64,000 nt of DNA from Trachythela sp. YZ-2020 (Eukaryota > Cnidaria > Anthozoa > Malacalcyonacea > Clavulariidae): positions 7,148,001 to 7,212,000 of the forward strand of contig JADLSH010000369.1 of NCBI GenBank assembly GCA_016169945.1, read 5' to 3'. Position 1 is the first letter of the stretch; the number at the start of each line of letters is the position of its first letter. Below, one piece after another: positions 25,701 to 37,700 of the stretch. The notes beneath the pieces were generated by a model that searched no databases, was not told the origin of the DNA, and saw nothing but the letters and a program-made list of their open reading frames with translations. A program made the translations under genes and the position numbers.

Positions 25701-28700
25701 AATTTCAATGTCACTGATTGTAGCTAATGCGCTTTGTAAATCATATTTCAGGGTCAAATTCTATTATATCTATGGTCAAAATTGAACGGAGTGAAAACAC
25801 GTGAGAGCAATGTGTCTCTATTAAGATTAACAGTCACAGATATACATTGTCTGTTCTTACATGATACTTCAATGTATGTAACGAGCATTTGAAGGTTTCA
25901 ATATGAGGCTTGTTAACAGGGGCGTACCGAGCGGGGGGGGGGGGGGTTGTTCATACTCTAGCTAGTTTTTGCAGATTATCTAAAAACTTGGGAATGAGGT
26001 TGTAAAAAGTTTAAAAAGTGCGTTAAAAATCTTGAATTCTTAGGTGTCAAAACTTCACAATTTTTATTAAATATCCTCTCAGGAAGCACGGAAAATGCAC
26101 TTCTAGATTACGCCCCCAATAACAATTTGCTGAACCAAAATGCGTGACGGACTAGGAACGTTGTGCGCTCGCTGAGGCTTAGCAACTAACATCGCTTTTT
26201 TTGCCCTGGGTCGTCTGTAAATTTTGGAATGAATGGAAACGTTCTCGGTACGCCACTGTTTGTTAATTACACCCGTTTTCAAAATTACGCGACTAGCCCA
26301 GGTTATGTCAATTCGAAATTCAAAGTGTTTACTGTTAAGCCTTCAAATGTGTGTTTCCTTAGGAAGATTATTAACTTTTGTAGCCTTCATGTTTAGAGTT
26401 TGGAATTATTCTCAAGATATTTTAGTGACAGTTATTGTAAAATACAAAATTATAGTATGACGCTATAGTCTAGCGCAAGCGGGTTTGACACATAGTTAAA
26501 TTATGCTTTTTGACTTTTTCGAACTTTCAAAGTCATTTACGGGATAGATTTCTGCTGTGCTAATACTGATATATATCGCTTTATTTCGATTAAAAATGCT
26601 CCTTCAGGTGTTAAATATGGTTTAAAATTTATTTTGTTTACGTTCGCTATTTTTAGTTCCCGTGACATAAAACTGACTGACATTTCAACTCAAATTATTT
26701 TAGGGCAGGTCGCGTAATTTTGAAAACGGGTGTAATGGGATTGGCTGATCATATTAAAAATTGTGAAATGCTCTTCTTAAAAACATTGAAGTTGCATGTG
26801 AAATTGGCCCTAGAATTATGAGAACTGGTAAAACAACAGGATAGCCAAAACTGAAAAGGCTATAACAGTACATTTGGAGCTATAACAGTACATTTGGAGC
26901 TATAACAGTACATTTGGGGCTATAACAGTACATTTGGGGCCAGTTGTACGAGGGTCGGACAATGTTATCTTCTGGATTGTGAATTTTTCACCTTGTGTAA
27001 AAATGCCTGAAAACTGTTAAACAGATATGGACCACACAATAAATATATATGCCATTGCATGAAATAGTTTGGCAGCAGGACCGGCTGACTATTCCAGTCT
27101 ATTAAGATGCTTAACATATACAACTTGCCAATGATATTACAACAAACAGGGCACAATTAAAATGTACATCTTGATTAAAATGTATCAGATCTCGGGAGAT
27201 CCCTTCTGGATCGGAAAATATGTCAACTGCATCACTAAATATGAAGATACATGGAAAGCTGATAAGCCAACTAAGAGTGGAGGAACTTAAAAATGAACTT
27301 GAACTCCGAGGTTTAAAGACAGGAAATAAAAGAGAATTACAGGACTAGTTGAAAACCCAACTCGAAACAAGGCTTCATCGGTGACAGGAAGCGAAACTTC
27401 AGAAATTGACAATTCAAGCTGTTCAGCTCAAAGGCAAAGTGACTTTAAGTGAGGACAACGACTCGGCTCTAAAAGATCTCAACGAACTTAAAAGCTATGT
27501 GAAAAACTTAGAAGATTCTATACGTGCCAAAGTCAACACCCTCTCAACTGAAATAGACATGATCAGAGTCGAGAATCGCCAGTGTCCTGTGGCAGCTGAT
27601 CTCGTCAACGACCTACGAAATGAAAACTTACGTTTAAAGAATGAAATTAATGAGCTGCGTGAAAGAAATAATAATTTATGTTACATTATGTCCGACCTGA
27701 ACACTAGAGTTAAAGATGTTGAAAATGAAAACAGGTGCTTGGTTAGTACTCTTAAAACTCTACAGGTTGAAAATTCAAACGCCCCAAGTCCTATTGTAAA
27801 TGATAAAGTTGAGATGACCAATAGAGACAGTGATTCCAACCGATTGATCCACGTGGGAAATACTACCATGATGCCGATACAGAATCCCATCCCTTTATCA
27901 GATAATAGATTTGCTGTTTTAGATGTGTTGATGACGCTGATAGAGAAGACGTTCCAGCTAACGAAAGTGTCATCATTGTTGGTCAGTCACCCCAAACACC
28001 AAATCAAAATCACCATCGACCAAGGGCAAGGAGTAAATATTATGGAGGTGGCCCACCACACGAGAGTTCACCCCCTGGTAATCTAAAATCGCAAGTCTCA
28101 CACCACGTCAATAGACTCAATTTTAAGGAATCTCCAAGGTAGAAAAATGTCAAACAAGGATAAAATTAAGGTATCCTCTTTCCCTGGTTGTACGACGTTA
28201 GATATGAAAGATCATTCCAAGCCAATAATGCGCAAAAACACAGCGGAAATAATTGTCCATGTTGGGACAAACAGTCTGCGTCAACATAACGAGGAAACGG
28301 GATTTAGAACAAAAGCCATGGGATGATGCTAATTTACAAACTAACCCAGATGACATGTGGTGTACTTGGAAAAATCTCTTAATGGAAAGTATTGATAAAT
28401 TTGCACCATACAAAAGTAAACGTGTCGGTAGAAAAAGATCACCATAGATAACTAGCTAGTGAATTGTTGCAAAAAATGCGAAAACGAGATTACCTGAAAA
28501 AACAGGCAGCGACTAAAAATGATGACGCGTTATGGCAAGAAATCAGACGAATAATGCAATTAGACAAGCCAAACAAGATTATTTCATACAAAACCTTGAG
28601 TTTAACAAAACGGTTCTCGCAAGTGTAACAATTCGCAAGGTATCTCTGAAATTAAAATTGGCGAACAAACTATAAAATCTCCTACCAAAATAGCTGAGAC

Positions 28701-31700
28701 TTTTAATGAATATTTTACCAACATAGGCACAAATCTGGCCAATCAGATACCACCAAGTGATATTGAGCCTGAATTCTATCTTGAGCTTTCAGTCTTAGAA
28801 CCCCTTCTGTGAGTACAGTTTGCGCATTATTAAGTAAACTTACCGAGAAAAAAGCCACGGGACTTGATAAAATTCCGTGCAAGCTTTTGAAGATTGTGCT
28901 AATTTCATGAATAATAATTACCTCAGTAGTTACTAGGCCACTTACTGAACTCAGTATTTAAGGACGCCATGTTGTTATTTATTTAGTGTAGAGTAAAGCC
29001 TTGAGAAATGAGGTTGTATTTTCTGTATTAGTCTATTTATTTACAAATATATTTATGTCAATTTACTCTACACTACCTGTGTGAAGAAAGAATCGAAGTA
29101 CAAGCATGGACAAAGTTCTACGACCAGAGAGATTCAATACGAGTCCGAATGCTCAGAACGCTTCAAAATCATGGAGGCATTGGTTGGCAACGTTCGAGAA
29201 TTTCGTTGCAGCAATCCCGGGCGAGAGCGTGGACAAATTAAACGTCTTAATCAATTATGTATCCTCGGATGTATATGAATTGTTTTGCGAGGCAGCTACG
29301 TACGACGAAGCTATAAATTTGTTGAAAAATTTGTATCTGAAGACGCCTAATGTGATATTCGCACGACACAAGCTGGCCACGCGAAAGCAGCAATCCGGAG
29401 AGTCTTTGGACGAGTACCTTCAAGAATTAAAGATCTTAAGTAAAGACTGTAATTTTTCCAGCGTTACAGCCAACCAATATCGCGATGAAGCAGTGCGAGA
29501 TGCGTTTATTGCTGGGTTGGTATCCAGGAACATTCGTCAGCGCTTATTAGAAAATAAAACTTTAAATTTACAAACTGCTTTTGAGCAAGCACGTGCTTTG
29601 GACACGGCTCAACGAACATCAGAAACATATAATAATTTTCCTACTTCAGCTACTACTACAAAGGATAGCAACCAACAGCAAGGTAATTTGCCAGATTCAA
29701 CGCCACCAAAGGCTCAAGAGGAGTATATCGATAACAAACGTCAGGACTCTAGCGGAAGGTATGTAGCGTTAACATCGCAAAGTATAAAGTGTTTTTTCTG
29801 TGGCAATAAGCTACACCCCCGAGCATTATGTCCCGCTAGAGAGGCTAATTGTCATAAATGCAAAAAGAAAGGACATTTTCAGAGTGTGTAAATCTGTAGC
29901 TGCTATTGAATCGCAGTCATCCTACCTAACACTTGCTTCATCCAAACACTCGGCCGCTGAATCATTAAAGAAGGCCTGTGTAGAAATTTTAATTAACGGG
30001 AAGTCGGCACAGGCGTTGATAGACTCGGGGAGTACACATAATTTCATTCACCCAGACATAGCCAAATCACTTGGGTTAGTGGCATATCCTACTCAAGAAA
30101 AAGTAACAATGGCCTCTTCTTCTCACTCATCTAAGATCGAAGGGTATTGTCACGCAGACATAATTTTAACGGGAAGAGTCTACACAGATATTAGGTTGTA
30201 TGTTTTATCAAACTTGTGCACGGACGTTATCCTAGGACAGAATTGGCAAGAACAGCATGAGAGTATAACGATATGTTTTGGAGGGACAGCTCCACCCGTG
30301 AATATATGTGGTCTATCTACTTTGCATGTTGATCCCCCACCATTATTTCAGTTTCGTGCAGCGGAATGTAAACCAATTGCTTCGAAATCAAGAAGGTATT
30401 GTTTGGAAGATAAAGAGTTCATTTCCACTGAAATTGATAAATTACTTAAAGAAGGAATAATTGAACCAAGTGACTCCCCATGGAGGGCACAAGTTGTAGT
30501 GACGCGAAATGAAAATCATAAGAAACGATTGGTTATAGACTATTCTGAAACAATAAACAGATTTACTCAACTCGATGCGTATCCAATGCCCAGAATTGAC
30601 GATACAGTCAATCGAATTGCCCAATATACTGTTTTTAGTACTGTAGATCTTAAGAGTGCTTATCACCAGGTACCTATTAAACAGGAAGAAAAGATGTACA
30701 CTGCATTTGAAGCAAATGGTCGATTGTATCAATTTCGTAGAATCCCATTTGGGGTGACTAACGGGGCCGCTGCTTTTCAAAGAACGATGGACAACTTTAT
30801 TTCTGAGGAAAACTTGGAAGATATATTCGCCTATTTGGATAATATCACTATTTGTGGTCGGGATCAGGCCCACCATGATGAGAACCTCGAGAAATTTATG
30901 GAAGCAGCTAAGAGGAGAAGTTTGGTATTCAATGAAGGTAAATGTGTGTTTTCTACAAGAACAATAAGTATTCTCGGTAGTGTGGTTTCAAAAGGGGAAA
31001 TTAAAACAGATCCGGAAAGGTTGAAACCATTGCAAGAGTTACCCCCACCAGTAAACTTGAAGTCACAAAAAAGAGTAGTCGGCCTATTCTCTTATTATTC
31101 ACAGTGGATTAAAGATTTCTCAAAGAAGATTAGACCCTTGTCTCAAAATACTGTGTTTCCTTTGCCAGAAGAAGCTCTGAGAGCATTTAATTTGATTAAA
31201 GAGGATATAGAGCATGCAGTTATCGGGGCTATTGATGAAAGTCTCCCCTTTGAAATAGAGACTGGTGCATCTGACCACACTCTTTCTGCAGTATTGAATC
31301 AACAAGGGCGTCCTGTAGCTTTCTTCTCAAAAACATTAAACGGTCCTGAACTAAAACACTCAGCAGTTGAGAAGGAAGCAGCAGCCATAGTTGAAGCAGT
31401 ACGTAAGTGGAAGCATTACTTAACTGGAAAACATTTTAGGCTTATAACAGACCAAAAGTCGGTTGCTTACATGTTTGACATCAAACACCATAGTAAAATC
31501 AAAAACGACAAAGTAATGAGATGGAGAATAGAATTGTCGATGTATGACTTTGACATTATATATCGAGCGGGAGAGGAGAATATACCAGCGGATGCTCTTT
31601 CAAGAGTAATCAGTATGTCTCTTACGATTGATAAACTACATGAACTACATAGATCATTATGTCATCCGGGCGTAACGCGAATGACACATTTCGTTAAAAG

Positions 31701-34700
31701 TCGAAATCTACCCTTTTCAGTCGAGGATGTAAAGCGCATGACACAAACCTGCAGGGAATGTCAAGAATGTAGACCGCAATACTACTCTCCAGAGCCCTCG
31801 CAATTGATAAAAGCTACACAACCGTTCGAAAGACTGAACATAGACTTTAAAGGTCCTGTGCCCAGTAACAATCGATGTCGATTTTTGTTAACTATTATTG
31901 ATGAGTATTCTAGGTTTCCCTTCGCATTCCCATGTGAAGATGTTAGTGCTCGAACTGTCATCAGATGTCTCTCGACACTTTTCTCTATGTTTGGGATGCC
32001 AACTTTTATCCATACGGATCGTGGCTCGGGATTCATGAGCTCGGAGTTAAATAATTTTTTATTACAGAAAGGGATTTCAACTAGCAGAACAACAAGTTAC
32101 AACCCACAAGGAAATGGGCAAGTCGAACGGCTGAATGGAACGTTATGGAAAGCTATCACCCTAGCACTCAAGACGAAAGGTCTTCCCACTAGCTGTTGGC
32201 AGGAAGTATTGTTGGATGCCCTTCACTCCATACGGTCCTTGCTTTGTACAGCGACGAACGCGACTCCGCATGAACGTATGTTTGCTTATCAACGAAAATC
32301 GACCAGTGGAGTCTCGGTGCCATCCTGGTTAACGACACCTGGTCCTGTGTTACTGAAACGATACGTAAGAAATTCTAAGTACGACCCCTTGATAGATGAA
32401 GTTGACCTGCTGGAAGCCAACCCGCAATATGCTCATGTGCGGTTTCCCGATGGGAGAGAGGATACAGTATCAATTAAACATTTAGCTCCACCTGGTAACG
32501 TGGAAGCCTCGGTTGGCAACGTAGATCAATCCTATCCCGTCGGTTCTGCTGAAAATCATAGAGAAGTCGATCTCGAGCAAGATGGGGCGGAAATCCAGAT
32601 AAAAGACGCCGAAAGCACCGCAAGTCCTGATCACCAATCGCTGCGTTTACGACAGAAAGCAACGAATGGGTCAACAGACAGTACTGGAGATGATAATCAA
32701 CCCCAACATCTCCGTCGATCTGAGCGATTAAGAAAGGCACCAGATAGACTAACCTTAATGACATTTGTTTAGATTTAGGAGTTTGAATATATGAACTACA
32801 TTAGAGACACTTAGATTATTTAATCTGAACTACATTAGAGACACTTAGGCTATTTAATTTTATATTACTTAGTTTATTTATAATATTGTTTTATTATTAT
32901 GTAGGGGAGAATGTGCTAATTTCATGAATAATAATTACCTCAGTAGTTACTAGGCCACTTACTGAACTCAGTATTTAAGGACGCCATGTTGTTATTTATT
33001 TACAAATATATTTATGGCATCCCATATTGCAGTGAGTGAGGCACTGCGATATTTGAGCAATCCATTATCACAGGATTTTATCCACATGAATGGAAGCTCG
33101 CTAAAGTGACACCAGTGTTCAAAAGAGGCACAGAATCGGATGTAAATAACTATAGACCAATTTCTATTTTACCGATTGTACCAAAGATCTAAAGATGAGA
33201 AAATAGTCTATGACCAGCTGTCAATCAGGTGTTCGCTCACTCCATATAGCACGTTGCACTGGCTGTCACAGCTTTACTTGAGGCCACTAACAATTGGTCA
33301 GTCAATATAGACAAGGGTTTTCTAAATGGAGTTATTTTTATAGACCTGAAGAAAGCCTTTGATACTATTGACCAGATCATTTAAAGTGCTTATGAACGCA
33401 AAATGGTTAGTTAGTTAGTAAGTTCTAGATTAGTTTTTGGCTTAGACTTTTAGTTTCGGAGATATAAAGGCTCAAACAGGCAAATTTTGCCATTTTCTGA
33501 AAAAAAGTAGCGCGACCAAAATATCACCAAGGGGCCTGGATCCCAGGAACCCAACTTTGATAAACAACTAATAGTCAGGTCGCTTAGTGCGACTTTTTAG
33601 GATTACTGTTACCGGTCGGATAAAAGCAACAAATTTTGCACAAAACCTTCTCGGAGTCTATTGATTAATTTTAGCCTAAGAGCCCTCCATGGATATTCTC
33701 AGTATTCCCGTAAAATGTTTCAATGATTTTGTGAAATTGGAGAATTCGTCGAAATCTAAGATGGCCGACATTAATGATAAAGAAAATACATTTCTCTAGT
33801 TCTAGTCGTCGTGTAAAGGCCAGGTTTGTTCCAAACCAGGGGTTTTTCATGTCACCGATTCTGATTTTAGACATAAAAATATCAAAAATACGCTAAATGT
33901 GCTTGCGCCTATCTTGCTACATTGCTGTCTTCGTAAACAACACAACGAAACCTTCGAAACTCTTCGAACGACGTTACACGCTATTATATTATTGTCTAGT
34001 TTTTCGATGTTTTAACTCAGATATTTCTATTTTCAAGTCCACTAAAATCATTTGTTTTAATGGCGGGTTGACGGCAGCACCCGGATAAGTCGGATGGAGC
34101 CGGCGCTAGACTGGAATCGCTGTATCATTTGCCAGCAAGACACCGCTGAACCTTTGAAATGTCCTTTGAAGAGTCCTCATGGTTCAAGTGCGCAGAAAAC
34201 AAATGTATATACATCATTTCTGCGCAACAGTTCCAGTTAAGCTGTGTTTTGGAAAAGATGAAAGTGATGTTAATTTTAAAATTTAACAATACTAAGTTAG
34301 AGAAAGCATATGATGCAGATACCAATCTACGAGCCATGATAACAGAGTTAAATGATACCCAGCATCTGACTAGAATTGTGGGAGGATCTAATTGCAATGG
34401 AGGCAAAATATCATCTGAAATGCCAAGTCAATCTGAAATCGATACCGCAGTCTCATTCGGATGTCAAATCAAGCTGCAAAAAATGAACGAGTCTATAGCA
34501 TTCGTAGAGCTGACAAGCTATATGCTGAAGGAAAATTTAATGATCCTTTCTTCAGTCGCAACTGTATGGATGAATCTGTGATAAACACAGTCCGCACTCT
34601 GGAAGCCACTGAGAAGAAGCAGAAGACCGCACCACACTATCCATGAACCGATCAAGAGGAATTATCTGTCTAAAGATCAAAGTTCTTCAGAATAATGTAT

Positions 34701-37700
34701 GTTGTATATATTTCTGACAGCCGTTTTCTGGATGCGACACCACTTCTGCTTTTAATGGCAAGTGAAAGTTCATCAAAGTTGTTCATCTGGCCTGTCATCT
34801 TCCAGAAGCTAGAGCGGCTGACCGTTGTGACCAAGGTTGCAGACTCCTGGGTTCCAGTTTGGGTGACTATTCCAGAGGTCTCTAGAGCATGTAGAGAACT
34901 GATCAAGTGTTCTTGCAAAGGAGATTGTTCCCAGTGTAAATGCGGCAAAGCAAATCTGAACTGTTCGCCACTTTGCAAGTGCAAATGCAAACAAAACTAA
35001 CACCGTGATTATTATGTAATATCTAACACAAAACTAACACCGTGATTATATATATATATATATATCGGGAAATTTTTCCCTTTCATATTCTAGCTATTGA
35101 ATAAAATATTATATATCAATGGCAAGTATGGATAATTATTAATGTATTTTTAATATTTGTATAACATTTACCGCCATTAATTTGACCTTGTTGTTGCACT
35201 ATAAAACTTTGAAAAAGTGCAACGTCAGCAATTTTGGATTTTGGCGGTTTGTGCGAACGGTTGAAATATCTCAAGCGTGCACCATGCCAAATTTCGTGCT
35301 TTTATCCGACCGGTAACGGTAATTTTGCTAAACGACCTGACTATAAGATATATATATGGCGAAGACATCGATATCTCGTGTTTTTTTGCATATTTTGTCT
35401 AAACGATGTTTCGTTTGTGCAATTGTGCGTGATCTTACACAGAAAGTACCAACAGTAATATATCTAGCTATCTGACAGACTGACACCTTTTTTGGATGAT
35501 AAATCACCTAATGCGGCTTTAAACCGATAGAAAAGAGGGCACCGAAACTCATCGATCCGAGACATTTGGTGGCAAATACAGGCCATAGTTATCGACCTAT
35601 AAACAAAGACAAATGTACCCAGTTGTCCCAACATAGGACAGGAATCAACATGCAGGTAAGCTGTGATTTTAACAAATGTAATGATGTCTATTCGCGCGTA
35701 TGAACTTTGGATATTTAACGCTGAATCATGTCACCTAAATGTGCATATTATTTGCTTAGAAGCCAGTATGGATGAAAGGTTCTGCGCCGGACATGTCCGG
35801 TGTACAACGGTGTTTGTTGACGCACAAATCGATAGAAGTGCTTCTACCTCTGAGAGATTACATACTGCTGTTATAGAATAATATATCATATATGTTTCAA
35901 TGTGGAAATTATCACAACTTTAATGCCTTTATGGTATTTAACTAATATAAATTAATAGGCCATTCTACTTTTAGACTTCAACCTACTTTATATGTGGACT
36001 TTTAGTGTCTTGTATTATCCTACACATGTGGTCAATGTCACATGTTTTATATGACAGTGAGATACTGATGATATATGTTTAATTGATACATGTATTTGGC
36101 ACAAAGTTGATCACCAAGTGCTGCACTGTCCCACTAGTGGAACCACCTTAACCTGAGTATCAGGCATTTCTGCGGTAGGCCTTGGTCCCTAAGCCACCTA
36201 TGTTGAAGAACCTTAGGGAGGCTAACAGAAAATTCCCTAAATAGAGAGATACACTTCAACATTGTATAGCCCATTAAACTATTTGTTTGTGATTTCATCT
36301 AGATTATCAGTGAAGTAAACTGGAACCATCAGTGAAAGATGAATTAACATTTTTAATTAAATATTTATTAAACATCTTTATCAATATATGTTGCAGTGTG
36401 ACTCTATTGTCTCTTGGGGGCAAGTTCACTTTTAATAGCTCAGCCCCTTGATCGATTGGATTGGCTTAACCCATTAATTGGCAAATTTTACTCATCAGTG
36501 GTAGAGTACTGCCAATTAATGGGTTAACTGCGCTTGATTGGATCGGCTAAACTTTAGCTGCTTTTTGGGTAATGGGTTACCTAGAAAAGAGCCAGACTCC
36601 CACTATGGAAGAACTTTACCCATCTGGAAGGAGAGATTCCACTTCTAAAATGTGCAAGGACATCTGGTAGGGGAGGGGGTCAACATCCATTTTCCTCCAT
36701 GGGGAGAATGTCATTTTACCTGCACAGAGAAGCACCTTTCCGAGTTACTTAAATCAGCTATGTGGGCATGCCAAGAAAGTTGGATGTGTGTACACTATGA
36801 GTAAAGCAAACATCACTCTCACACCAGACATCTTACATCTAATGTGAAAGTTGAAGCATGTTTGCTCTGCCCACACAGGCAAAGCTACTGTAATAGAAAG
36901 TATGAAGTTTTACAGATCACATACTGGCCTTATGGCTTATTTATTAAATTAGATATGTTTCCCCACTAAAACATTCTCAAAAGATGAATATTATTCTAAG
37001 CCTATTTATGTGGCAATTAATGTTTAGTGTCGTCACAATAATTCCATATATATATATCTATATATCCAGTTTATGATATCTGTGTATTGATCATCTTTCA
37101 GTTACATGGACAAAGATGACAATCTGCCAACCAATCTTTCTATGAAAGGTTCTGTGAGAATATACATGGGGGCCAATTTCATTAGATTGTGGGTTGGCCA
37201 GTTGCAGTTAACCAGTTACTATTCTTGAAAATGTCCAAATGTTGGGCAAATTTGAATGTAAAATTTGTAGGGAAACAAGCTTCCTTGCTAAAGTGAGAAC
37301 CAACTTTAAAGCAGGTGTAGAAATGAAATGCAACCGATTCCCATGTCCATGAAGGCATGAAGACTATAAAATGCAGTAAAAGGTTTAAGTTCCATTCCAA
37401 CAAACTTTTAACCCTTGCATTCGTTCATTTATTTCTTCTTTCGAAAGAATTTTATAAGCAAGAGGCATCTATGTCCCAGAATTTATAGACATAAGTTACT
37501 GTCATCAAGTGTCATGGTCGTCTCCACGATCGACTTTGAAATCGCATTTAAATCCATTCCTTCGTCTATATTCCACGATTGACGATGCAACCCACTAGAA
37601 GGGTTACTTTACACACTCAAAAATGTGTTTGAGTTCAAAAATGTGTTTTTTTCCTCAAGAAATAGCCGACCTTTCAAGATGATTTATCCAAATGTAATTG

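Larger units (their letters stand above)
18805..25720. repeat. tandem array of 1.63-1.68-kb units (A-B x4, then A)
   Basis: Unit starts (acaatcagtgacat) lie at 18,805, 20,489, 22,122, 23,803 and 25,467, giving units of 1,684, 1,633, 1,681 and 1,664 bp and a fifth part of about 254 bp. Each unit has a ~255-bp palindromic block A and a ~1.4-kb block B, so the order is A-B-A-B-A-B-A-B-A. The whole array is bounded by TA on both sides (agcTA left, TAgct right). Units differ by small deletions and homopolymer lengths and by loss of a ~30-bp (ta)/(cg)n segment in unit 2. B carries a truncated Tc1-like transposase frame and an inverted 31-bp repeat. Confidence 0.95.
28895..33016 (+). mobile_element. 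Ty3/Gypsy LTR retrotransposon inserted in a LINE
   Basis: Order: 5' LTR, gag, pol (protease, reverse transcriptase, RNase H, integrase), polypurine tract, shortened 3' LTR. Integrase lies after RNase H, which defines Ty3/Gypsy. No envelope frame is present. It interrupts a LINE reverse transcriptase between CKLLKI and [10 protein letters not shown]. No target duplication is visible, because the 3' LTR end appears truncated. Confidence 0.93.

Noticed and set aside
18805..25720. CRISPR array
   Set aside because: The repeats are 1.6 kb long in an intron of an animal gene. Nothing resembles short repeats with unique spacers.
26860..26939. possible CRISPR-like short repeat
   Set aside because: The 20-bp copies are directly head to tail without spacers, in a eukaryotic intron.
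29800..29890. pol starting at an independent ATG at 29,800
   Set aside because: The first ~30 codons overlap the conserved zinc knuckles of gag in another frame and do not look like protease. Pol similarity begins only after about 29,885.
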